DNA of 64,000 nt from Streptomonospora nanhaiensis (lineage in GTDB: Bacteria; Actinomycetota; Actinomycetes; Streptosporangiales; Streptosporangiaceae), in NCBI RefSeq assembly GCF_026642255.1, contig NZ_CP113264.1, positions 124,001 through 188,000 on the forward strand, given 5' to 3'. This document shows positions 56,959 through 64,000 of this stretch, in pieces. Each line of letters starts with the position of its first letter. Position 1 is the stretch's first letter. Position numbers and translations under genes: made by a program. The notes under the pieces are model-generated. The model did not search any database. It was not told the DNA's origin and saw only the letters and a program-made list of their open reading frames with translations.

Positions 56959-58416
56959 ATGACCACCGCCCCGGACACCACACCGGAGGAACTCGACGCC
57001 GTCCTCGAACGGGCCGCCGCCGCGGCCCCGCTCCTGGCCGCCCTCACCCCGGGCGAGCGCGCCGGCCTGCTGCGCGCCGTCGCCGACGCCCTCGACGGCG
57101 CCGCCGACCGGCTCGTGCCCCTCGCCGCGGAGGAGGCCCACTACCCCGAGGCGCGCTGCAAGGGAGAGCTGGGCCGCACCACCTTCCAGCTCAGGCTGTT
57201 CGCGCAGACCCTGGAGGACGGCTCCTACCTGGAGGCCGCCGTCGACCCCGCCGACCCCGAGTGGGGGACGCCGCGCCCGGACGTGCGCCGCATCCTCGTC
57301 CCGCTCGGCCCCGTCGTCGTGTTCGGGGCCAGCAACTTCCCCTTCGCCTTCGCCACGGCCGGCGGGGACAGCGCCTCGGCGCTGGCCGCCGGGTGCCCGG
57401 TGGTCGTCAAGGCCCACCCCGGCCACCCGGAGCTGGCCCGCGCCACCGCCGGTGTCGTCGTCGACGCGCTCACCGGGGCCGGGGCGCCCGAGGGCTCCTT
57501 CGCGCTGGTGGAGGGCATGGAGGCGGGCAGGCTGGCGGTCACCCACCCGCTCACCCGCGCCGTCGGGTTCACCGGGTCGATCCCGGGCGGGCGCGCCCTG
57601 TTCGACCTGGCCGCGGCCCGGCCCGAGCCGATCCCCTTCTACGGCGAGCTCGGCAGCGTGAACCCGGTGTTCGTCACCCGCGCCGCCATGGCGGCGCGCG
57701 GAGAGCAGATCCTCGGCGGCTACGCCGACTCGGCGGCCATGGGGTCGGGGCAGTTCTGCACGAAGCCGGGCGTGGTGTTCCTGCCGGAGGACGCCGACCT
57801 CGGCGCCCTGGTCGCCGACTTCGCCGACAGGGCGGCGGGCCCGCTCCTCAACGACCGCGTGGCGGAGGGGTTCGAGCGGGGCCTGGACGCGCTCAGCGGC
57901 CACCCCGCCACCGAGGTGCTCGTCCAGGGCAGGCACACCGGCGACGACTGGTCCCCGAGCCTGCTGCGGACCGACCTGGACTCCCTGCTGGAGCACGCCG
58001 ACACCCTCCTGGAGGAGTGCTTCGGGCCGGCGACCCTCGTGGTCGCGTACGCCGACGAGCGCCGCCTCCTGGAGGCGGCGGGGGTGCTCCGCGGCCAGCT
58101 CACCGTCACCGTGCACGGTGAGGAGGACGACCCGGTGGCGCCCGCGCTGCTGGCGCTGGGGGCGTCCGTCGCGGGGCGGGTGGTCTGGAACGGATGGCCG
58201 ACGGGGGTGGCCGTCACGTACGCCATGACCCACGGCGGCCCCTACCCGGCGACCACCGCGCCCCTGCACACGTCGGTGGGCACCACGGCGATCCGGCGCT
58301 TCCTGCGCCCGGTGTCCTTCCAGTCGGTGCCGCAGTCGCTGCTCCCCCGCGAGCTGCGCGACGACAACCCGCTGGGCGTGCCCCGCCGCGTGAACGGGGC
58401 CGCGCCCACCGTCTGA
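56959..58416 (+). CDS. Aldehyde dehydrogenase, ketoglutarate-semialdehyde type
   Basis: A 485-residue NAD(P)-dependent dehydrogenase of the group that oxidises 2-oxoglutarate semialdehyde in pentose, uronate or hydroxyproline breakdown. FGASNFPFAFATAGGDSASALAAG binds the cofactor and is diagnostic of the group. FTGSIPGG, the general base Glu in FYGELGSVNPVF and the catalytic Cys in GSGQFCTKPG follow. No other pathway gene is adjacent. GGAGG lies 7 nt before the ATG. Confidence 0.92.
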   Translation: MTTAPDTTPEELDAVLERAAAAAPLLAALTPGERAGLLRAVADALDGAADRLVPLAAEEAHYPEARCKGELGRTTFQLRLFAQTLEDGSYLEAAVDPADPEWGTPRPDVRRILVPLGPVVVFGASNFPFAFATAGGDSASALAAGCPVVVKAHPGHPELARATAGVVVDALTGAGAPEGSFALVEGMEAGRLAVTHPLTRAVGFTGSIPGGRALFDLAAARPEPIPFYGELGSVNPVFVTRAAMAARGEQILGGYADSAAMGSGQFCTKPGVVFLPEDADLGALVADFADRAAGPLLNDRVAEGFERGLDALSGHPATEVLVQGRHTGDDWSPSLLRTDLDSLLEHADTLLEECFGPATLVVAYADERRLLEAAGVLRGQLTVTVHGEEDDPVAPALLALGASVAGRVVWNGWPTGVAVTYAMTHGGPYPATTAPLHTSVGTTAIRRFLRPVSFQSVPQSLLPRELRDDNPLGVPRRVNGAAPTV

Positions 58417-58429
58417 TGCCGTCCGGGCC

Positions 58430-58465
58430 GGGGCCGGGCGCGCTCCGATGGGTGCGCCCGGCCCC
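58430..58465. terminator. Terminator after aldehyde dehydrogenase gene
   Basis: A 12-bp perfect stem (58430-58441 with 58454-58465) and 12-nt loop, between convergent genes. The remaining spacer to 58665 shows no gene. Confidence 0.65.
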
Positions 58466-58665
58466 GCCCCCGGCACCGCGTCCCCGTGCCCGGGCCCTGG
58501 GCGTCCGGCCGCTCGGCCGGGCGCGTGGGCGGGGCCCCGGCCCGGCGCGGGGCGTGAAGCCCGATGCGCGGGGCCCGTACTCACGGCCCCGGTACCGGTT
58601 CCGTGAGTGAGAGCCCGCCGGGACGGCGCTCCCGGTCACGTCGTGCCCGGGGGCCCGGGCCGCGT

Positions 58666-59367
58666 TCACGCCGCGGTGTCGGAACCCTCGTCCGCGCCGT
58701 CGCCGTGGGCGGCGTCGTAGGCGTCGCGGAACGCCTCCACGCGGAGCCGCCGGCGCTTCATCATGGAGGGGGTCATGCACGCCAGCACCAGTAGGAGGGC
58801 GGACAGTCCCAGGAGCAGGATGGGGAAGCCGGAGACCCCGCTCTCCAGGATGCGGATGACGACCTGGAACACGTTGAGAAGGGCCATCGTCGCGAACACG
58901 ACGGCCAAGGCGACCGGCGTTCCGCTGGACAGCTGCCCCTCGACGACGATTCGCCCCAGCCGGTTGGTCTCCGGGTCCGGGCCGAGTCTCCCCTTCCGGA
59001 CGAGTCGCCAGGCCTCCGCGAGCTTGGCGGGGTCGGTGCCCAGGGGGAGGTTCTTCAGTTTGGCGGCCTCAAGTGCGCGCCCGGCCCGCTTGGCCTCGGG
59101 GGATATGGCCCCCGAAACCACCGCGGCCATCGCGAGGGTTCCGGTCACCAACAGCAGGCCCATCGTGAGGAGGGCACCGAACAGCCAGGCGCCGGTCGCC
59201 GTGGAGAAGCCCAGGATTCCGGCCGCAGCGATCACGAACAGCAGTGCGGCCGAGGCGCGGAGGGCGAACGCGCCCGGGTGGTCGGCGCGGTAGGTCCGGA
59301 GCCGGGCGGCCCAGCGGGGGCGCGGCGGACGGGGGACGGAGGGGTGGGGGGCGCCCTGGGGGATCAT
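58666..59367 (-). CDS. Hypothetical four-helix membrane protein
   Basis: A 233-residue protein I cannot name. A basic, Pro-rich start precedes two membrane helices (ASAALLFVIAAAGILGFS and ALLTMGLLLVTGTLAMAAVVS), a cytoplasmic segment (GRALEAAKLKNLPLGTDPAKL) and two more helices (VALAVVFATMALLNVFQVV and PILLLGLSALLLVLACM). The tail is acidic. The ATG has TACATT 6 nt upstream (leaderless type). It is divergent from the adenosine deaminase gene. Confidence 0.78.
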   Translation of the reverse strand: MIPQGAPHPSVPRPPRPRWAARLRTYRADHPGAFALRASAALLFVIAAAGILGFSTATGAWLFGALLTMGLLLVTGTLAMAAVVSGAISPEAKRAGRALEAAKLKNLPLGTDPAKLAEAWRLVRKGRLGPDPETNRLGRIVVEGQLSSGTPVALAVVFATMALLNVFQVVIRILESGVSGFPILLLGLSALLLVLACMTPSMMKRRRLRVEAFRDAYDAAHGDGADEGSDTAA

Positions 59368-59373
59368 GTCCGC

Positions 59374-59379
59374 AATGTA
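59374..59379 (-). promoter_or_regulatory. Leaderless -10 element of membrane protein gene
   Basis: TACATT on the minus strand, 6 nt before the ATG at 59367. Confidence 0.45.
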
Positions 59380-59523
59380 CCCCTCTGTGGTTCGCCGACC
59401 GGTCGCGGTCGCCCCGACCGGGGGCCCGGCGCACCACGACGGCGGACGGGCCGCAGGGGGGAGAGGCTGACAGGCCGTCGTCAGGTTCGTCCGGAAGGGG
59501 TTGGGCGGGCGCGTGACCGCGCG

Positions 59524-59529
59524 TAACCT
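59524..59529 (+). promoter_or_regulatory. Leaderless -10 element of adenosine deaminase gene
   Basis: TAACCT, 6 nt before the ATG at 59536. Confidence 0.5.
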
Positions 59530-59535
59530 CGCGCC

Positions 59536-60588
59536 ATGGAGAACCACACCGCCCCCGCCGGGACCGGCGTCGACGCGCTCGTCCGGGACCTTCCCAAGGT
59601 CGAGCTGCACGTCCACCTCGAAGGCTCGATGCCCGCCGAGACCCTCTTCGACCTGGCCCGCAAACACGCGGCCGAGGGCGTCCCCGACACCCTGGAGAAG
59701 CTCCGGGACTGGTACGCCTTCACCGACTTCCCCCACTTCATCGAGGTCTACCTGGCGTCGGTGACGACCCTCAGGGACGAGGAGGACTTCGCCGTCCTCG
59801 CCTCGGCGGTCGCCGGGCGGCTGGCCGCGCAGAACGTCCGCTACGCGGAGGTGCACGTCAGCCTCTACACGCACCTGATGCGCGGTGTGCCCGCGCGGGT
59901 GGTGTTCGACGGGATCGAGCACGCGCGCCGCGAGGCCGAGCGCGAGCACGGCATCAGGCTCCGGTGGATCCCCGACTTCCCCGCCGACTTCGGTCTGGAG
60001 AGCGCCGAGGCCACGCTGGAGGCCGTCCTGGCGGAGGGCCCGCCCAGCGTGGTGGGCTTCGGGGTGGGCGGTGTGGAGACACCCCTGGAGCAGTACGCGG
60101 GGGTGTTCGGCAGGGCGCGCGCCGCCGGGCTCGCCAGCCTCCCGCACGCCGGTGAGCACGGTGGACCCGAGCGCGTGCGGGAGGCCCTGGACGCGCTCCG
60201 CGCCGAGCGCATCGGGCACGGCATCGACTCCATGCGCGACGCGGAGCTGGTGGCCCGGCTGGTGGAGGAGCAGGTCCCGGTGGACGTCAGCCCCACCTCC
60301 AACGTGTGCACCCGCGCCGTGGAGGCGATCGGTGACCACCCGCTGCCCCGCATGCTCGACGCCGGGCTGCTGGTCACGCTCAACACCGACGACCCGACCA
60401 TGTTCGGCACCGACCTCAACCGCGAGTACGCCACCGCCCACCGGCTGGGACTGGGTGCCGGGGACCTGGTCCGCCTCGCGGCGAACGCCGTGCACGCCTC
60501 CTACCTGGGGGCGGCCCACCGCCGCGCCCTGCTGGCCGAGATGGAGGAGGTCGCCGCCCGCCACGGGGTGGGGGTCGGGAGCCTCTAG
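59536..60588 (+). CDS. add: Adenosine deaminase
   Basis: A 350-residue zinc enzyme converting (deoxy)adenosine to (deoxy)inosine for purine salvage. Zinc ligands are His25 and His27 in [10 protein letters not shown], the His in LPHAGEHGG and the Asp in NTDDPTMF; the catalytic Glu is in HAGE and IGHGIDSM carries another conserved His. Full length for the family. A closely related adenine- or aminofutalosine-deaminase specificity cannot be excluded. Confidence 0.93.
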   Translation: MENHTAPAGTGVDALVRDLPKVELHVHLEGSMPAETLFDLARKHAAEGVPDTLEKLRDWYAFTDFPHFIEVYLASVTTLRDEEDFAVLASAVAGRLAAQNVRYAEVHVSLYTHLMRGVPARVVFDGIEHARREAEREHGIRLRWIPDFPADFGLESAEATLEAVLAEGPPSVVGFGVGGVETPLEQYAGVFGRARAAGLASLPHAGEHGGPERVREALDALRAERIGHGIDSMRDAELVARLVEEQVPVDVSPTSNVCTRAVEAIGDHPLPRMLDAGLLVTLNTDDPTMFGTDLNREYATAHRLGLGAGDLVRLAANAVHASYLGAAHRRALLAEMEEVAARHGVGVGSL

Positions 60589-60874
60589 GGACCCTGCTCC
60601 TCCCGGACCTCCGCTCCGCTGCGGCCCCGGTGTCGTGGGGGCACCGCGGCCGCCTGTGAGCGCGAGGACCTTCGGAGCCCCCGCCGGATCGGCCCGTCCC
60701 CCGCGAACCCGTCCGCGGCGCCTCCAGAACCCGCGGGCACCCGGGCGCGGGGATCCGGCCGTGCTCCGGCCGACACGCGGTCGCCGGGCTGACCCCCGGA
60801 AGCGCCCCCGAGCAGGAGACTTGGGGGTGCGCCGGGCACGGCAGTGCCCGTGCCCGGCCCCGGGGGGAGACGCG
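60589..60874. other. Intergenic, no gene seen
   Basis: 286 bp of GC-rich spacer between the adenosine deaminase and permease genes, with small hairpins but no clear terminator or -10 element. Confidence 0.4.
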
Positions 60875-62965
60875 ATGCGACGGGACTCCGGCGGGAACGC
60901 CGAGGGGGGCTCCGGCCACGGCGGGGGCGCCGGGGAGCCCGGCCGGGCGGCCGCGGGCGGCGCCGGTGCGGACACGGGCGCCGCCCGCGCCGGCGGCGGG
61001 GACACCGGCCCCTACGTGTGGGAGGTCCCTCCCTCGGACGGCTCCCGCGCGCGCGGCGCCCTGGCGCGGTGGCTCCTGGCCAGGCGGGTGGACGAGGTGG
61101 GCGGCCCGGGGTCGGCGCCGCACGCCGAGCGCCAGCACTCCTGGTGGCGGGTCATGTGCCTGACCGGCGTCGACTACTTCTCCACCCTCAGCTACCTCCC
61201 GGCGATCGCGATCCTCACCGCGGGCGCCCTCTCACCCGTGGCGACGCTGCTGATCGTCGTCCTCACCCTGGGCGGGATGCTGCCCGTGTACCGGAGGGTG
61301 GCCGAGCGCAGCCCGCACGGCCAGGGGTCGGTGGCGATGCTGGAACACCTGCTCCCCGAGTGGAGGGGCAAGTTCCTCGTCCTGTGCCTGCTGGGCTTCG
61401 TGGCGACGTCGTGGATCGTCACCATCACCCTGTCCACCGCCGACGCCACCGCGCACCTGGCCGCCAACCCGTACACCCCCGCCGCCGTGGCCGACCACCC
61501 GGTGCCGGTCACCCTCGTCCTCCTCGCCCTCCTGGGCGCGGTGTTCCTGGCCGGGTTCCGCGAGGCGGTCCGGATCGCCGTCCCCCTGGTGCTGGTGTTC
61601 CTGCTGCTCAACGCGGTGGTGGTGGTCGCCGCGCTGGTGCGCATCGCGGTGGACCCGTCGACCCTCGCCGACTGGGAGGGCGCGCTCCTCGGGAGCGGCC
61701 GGGGGCTCCCGTCGATGGCGGCCACCGTCCTGGTGGCCTTCCCCCTCCTGGTCCTCGGCCTGTCGGGGTTCGAGACGGGCGTCAGCATGATGCCCCTGAT
61801 CCGGACGGGGGGAGGGACCGGGCAGGAGCGCCTGCGGTCGCGGATCGCCGACACACGGACCATGCTGACCACGGCCGCCGTGGTCATGAGCGTCTACCTG
61901 CTGTCCACGACGTTCGTCTCCGGGGTCCTGGTCCCCCGGGAGGCGGTGGAGCCCGGCGGGCCCGCCGCCGACCGCGTGCTCGCCTACCTCGCGTACGACC
62001 TGCTCGGCAACGGGTTCGGCGTGTTCTACGACGTGAGCACGGTCCTCATCCTGTGGTTCGCCGGGGCCTCGGCCATGGCGGGCCTGATCAACATCGTGCC
62101 GCGCTACCTGCCGCGCTACGGGATGGCGCCCGCGTGGGGACTGGCCGTGCGGCCCGTGGTGCTGGTGTACACGGCCGTCGCGATGGCCATCACCGTGGCC
62201 TTCGACGCGGGGGTCACCGCCCAGTCGGGTGCGTACGCCACCGGGATCCTCGCCATGCTCGTCACCTCGGCCCTGGCGGTGACGATCCTCGCCCACCGCT
62301 CGGGGCGGCGGCGGGCGGTGGCCGGGTTCGGGTTCCTGACGGCGGTGTTCGGCTACGCGCTCGCCGACAACGTCGCGGCCAGGCCGGACGGGCTGCTCAT
62401 AGCGCTGGCGTTCGTGGCCGGCACCGTCCTGGTGTCGCTGGTCTCACGGGCGCTGAGGAGCACGGAACTCCGGACCAGCAGCGTCCACCTGGACGAGACG
62501 GCGGTCAGGTTCGCCCTGGAGGCGGTGCTCCGGGGCCGGCTGCACCTGTTCGCCAACCGGCCGGGGTCCGGCGGGGCGGCCGGGTACGGGGAGATCGAGC
62601 GCGAGCAGATGCTCCTGCACCCGATCCCGCTCCGGACGCCGCCGCTGTTCGTGGAGGTCGAGGTGCACCACCCGTCGGAGTTCGCGAGCGTCCTGCGGGT
62701 GCGCGGGGTGGAGGTGGACGGCCACCGGGTCCTGCGGGTGCGCAGCCCGGCGGCCCCCAACGCGCTCGCGGCGGTCCTCCTGTGCCTCCGTGACCGGACC
62801 GGGGCCGTTCCGCACTGCTACTTCGCCTGGTCGGAGGGGTCGCCGATCCGGCTGCTGTTCAGGTTCGGCGTGCTGGGGGAGGGGGAGACCGCGTCGTTCA
62901 CCCGGGAGATCCTCCGCGAGGCCGAGGAGGACCCCAAACGGCGCCCGGTCGTCCACGTCAGCTGA
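60875..62965 (+). CDS. APC-superfamily amino-acid permease-like transporter
   Basis: A 696-residue transporter. A Gly/Ala-rich N-terminal tail of about 85 residues precedes roughly 12 membrane helices beginning at [20 protein letters not shown]; the [15 protein letters not shown] segment matches the APC substrate-site helix. A cytoplasmic C-terminal domain of about 170 residues ([20 protein letters not shown] onward) is unusual in length. The substrate is unknown. The ATG at 60875 follows GGGGGGAGA; the frame is open upstream as a shadow of the deaminase gene. Confidence 0.85.
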   Translation: MRRDSGGNAEGGSGHGGGAGEPGRAAAGGAGADTGAARAGGGDTGPYVWEVPPSDGSRARGALARWLLARRVDEVGGPGSAPHAERQHSWWRVMCLTGVDYFSTLSYLPAIAILTAGALSPVATLLIVVLTLGGMLPVYRRVAERSPHGQGSVAMLEHLLPEWRGKFLVLCLLGFVATSWIVTITLSTADATAHLAANPYTPAAVADHPVPVTLVLLALLGAVFLAGFREAVRIAVPLVLVFLLLNAVVVVAALVRIAVDPSTLADWEGALLGSGRGLPSMAATVLVAFPLLVLGLSGFETGVSMMPLIRTGGGTGQERLRSRIADTRTMLTTAAVVMSVYLLSTTFVSGVLVPREAVEPGGPAADRVLAYLAYDLLGNGFGVFYDVSTVLILWFAGASAMAGLINIVPRYLPRYGMAPAWGLAVRPVVLVYTAVAMAITVAFDAGVTAQSGAYATGILAMLVTSALAVTILAHRSGRRRAVAGFGFLTAVFGYALADNVAARPDGLLIALAFVAGTVLVSLVSRALRSTELRTSSVHLDETAVRFALEAVLRGRLHLFANRPGSGGAAGYGEIEREQMLLHPIPLRTPPLFVEVEVHHPSEFASVLRVRGVEVDGHRVLRVRSPAAPNALAAVLLCLRDRTGAVPHCYFAWSEGSPIRLLFRFGVLGEGETASFTREILREAEEDPKRRPVVHVS

Positions 62966-63067
62966 GGTGCGGGGCTGCGGTCGGCCCCCGTCCCCGGTCC
63001 GCGCGCGGGTCACTCCTCCCGGGCGGCGGCCCCGGCCGGCCGAACGTCCGGACCGGGGCCCGCCGAC

Positions 63068-63101
63068 GGGCGCCCGCCCCGCCGGAGGGGGGCGGACGCC
63101 C
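63068..63101 (+). terminator. Terminator of permease gene
   Basis: A 13-bp stem with one mismatch (63068-63080 with 63089-63101) and 8-nt loop. Confidence 0.6.
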
Positions 63102-63111
63102 GTCCGGTCCG

Positions 63112-63278
63112 CTAGGGCGTGTTCCGTGGATGCTGTCCGTCGCGAGCGGCACATCCGGTGCGTTCATCGCAAGGCCGAAGAAGGAGTCAGGGTGGGGTCC
63201 TGTCGACAGATGAGAACGCCGCGAGGGGCGTGCCGGGGCGACGCGCAGCAGGGCGAGTGTCCGCGGAACACGCCCTAG
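63112..63278. mobile_element. MITE with terminal inverted repeats and CTAG target site
   Basis: A 161-167 bp element. The ends are exact inverses for CTAGGGCGTGTTCCG, and the match continues with few mismatches to about 27 bp (left 63112-63138, right 63252-63278). CTAG at both ends would be the duplicated target, as produced by IS5-type elements (YTAR). There is no transposase gene, so it depends on a transposase elsewhere. Its right end overlaps the stop codon of the capA-like gene. Confidence 0.7.
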
Positions 63279-64000
63279 GCGGGGGAGTCGGTCAGGGGCA
63301 GCCCGCACCCGGCGCGCATGTCGAGCCACGTCTGGGCGGCCTGACCCGCGGCCTCGTCCTCGTAGGGGACGGGCACGCCGCCCTGGATCCGCGCCGGCGC
63401 CCAGTCCGCCCCGGTCACACTGCCCCGGTCGAAGGTGAGGGTGAGCACCCCCGTCTCGGCGGTGGGCCCCTCGACGTTGTAGAACACGAAGTTGCCCAGC
63501 CCGTAGTGCACGTAGGAGTCGCCGGTGAACCCGCCCGGGGACAGGACGTGCGCGTGGCCGCCGACCACGGCGGTCGCCCCGGCCGAGACCAGCTCCTCGG
63601 CGAGGGAGGGCGCGTGCGGCAGCGGGCAGTGCGCGCCCTCCAGGCCCCAGTGGAGGAAGACCACGACGTTGTCGTGCTCGGCCGCGGCCCCGGAGACCGC
63701 GTCGAGCATCCGCTCCCGCATCTCGTTCTTGGTGGAGGCCATGCCGGGCTTGCCCTCACCCGCGGTCCACTCCGCCACGAGGTGGTCGTCCATGACGTCG
63801 GTGGCGCCGAACAGGGCCACGCTCTGGCCGTTGACCTCGGCCACATGGGGTGTGTACGCCTCGTCGGCGTCGCGGCCCGCGCCGACCAGCGTGACACCGG
63901 AGGCCTCGCCGTTCTCCAGCGTGTCGATCAGTCCGTCCGTGCCGTAGTCCATGCCGTGGTTGTTGGCGACGGTGGCCACGTCCACGCCTCCGGCGGCCAG
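63275..64000 (-). CDS. CapA-family poly-gamma-glutamate-type metallophosphatase (5' partial)
   Basis: The last 241 residues of a CapA/PGA_cap protein; the start lies right of the window. Metal-site motifs are ANNHGMDYG, VFLHWGLE and VVGGHAHVL, and YVHYGLGNFVFYN is conserved in the family. These enzymes are extracytoplasmic calcineurin-like proteins; a capsule role cannot be assumed for this one. The TAG stop is formed by the CTAG at the end of the adjacent MITE, so the natural C-terminus may have been altered. Confidence 0.88.
   Translation of the reverse strand: MAAGGVDVATVANNHGMDYGTDGLIDTLENGEASGVTLVGAGRDADEAYTPHVAEVNGQSVALFGATDVMDDHLVAEWTAGEGKPGMASTKNEMRERMLDAVSGAAAEHDNVVVFLHWGLEGAHCPLPHAPSLAEELVSAGATAVVGGHAHVLSPGGFTGDSYVHYGLGNFVFYNVEGPTAETGVLTLTFDRGSVTGADWAPARIQGGVPVPYEDEAAGQAAQTWLDMRAGCGLPLTDSPA

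Overview
The window is a high-GC actinobacterial chromosome segment with strong third-position GC bias, GTG and TTG starts and many apparently leaderless genes. The 16S rRNA sequence and gene content fit Nocardiopsis or a close relative in the Nocardiopsaceae. It is mostly conserved core chromosome with small accessory insertions. I see no prophage, CRISPR array, toxin-antitoxin pair or biosynthetic cluster. A truncated SARP regulator at the left edge may belong to a cluster outside the window.

Layout. (1) 1-6242: 3' part of a SARP/NB-ARC/TPR regulator, DUF2236 oxygenase-like gene, DUF4037 gene, secreted AA10 lytic polysaccharide monooxygenase, tRNA-Pro(CGG). (2) 6325-20162: a block matching in content and order the Mycobacterium tuberculosis Rv3671c-Rv3683 region: metallophosphoesterase, yqeY (an addition), PASTA penicillin-binding protein (PonA2-like), wblA/whiB4, two ArsA-like ATPases, DUF4177, RidA, an extra Nudix gene, MBL hydrolase, crp, nth, CoA pyrophosphatase and MarP protease. 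The thioredoxin-like gene normally beside nth is absent. (3) 20445-30214: bldG and its anti-sigma-like partner, then the helicase/secretion neighbourhood: DEAH helicase, DUF4244 pilin-like, two TadE-like proteins and an unknown membrane protein on +, facing tadC-tadB-tadA-cpaE on -. (4) 31080-36303: degenerate Fic protein, acs, holin-like protein, alpha/beta hydrolase at the EphE position, DUF309 protein. (5) 36304-39997: AT-rich tract, K+-independent H+-pyrophosphatase, a 30-residue membrane peptide coupled to sixA. (6) 40180-45833: complete 16S-23S-5S rRNA operon with no spacer tRNA. (7) 46016-64000: serB, DUF1707 protein, AraC remnant, serine hydrolase, lone ABC ATPase, SPFH protein, TSUP exporter, HD hydrolase, TetR plus hydrolase, ketoglutarate semialdehyde dehydrogenase, membrane protein, adenosine deaminase, APC permease, a MITE and a partial CapA gene.

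Together: blocks 2-3 gather envelope and stress functions (peptidoglycan synthase, acid-stress protease, Wbl and Crp regulators, BldG switch) beside a Tad-type export machine. The most interesting loose ends are the Fic protein with an altered catalytic motif but a retained inhibitory motif; two alpha/beta hydrolases with glycine at the nucleophile position; a Tad locus split into two facing operons with an unknown membrane protein; the 30-residue peptide overlapping sixA; a Crp palindrome in front of crp; and a MITE whose end supplies the capA stop codon. Coordinates, motifs and repeats were read from the sequence. Family names and the comparison with M. tuberculosis rest on general knowledge, not on searches.
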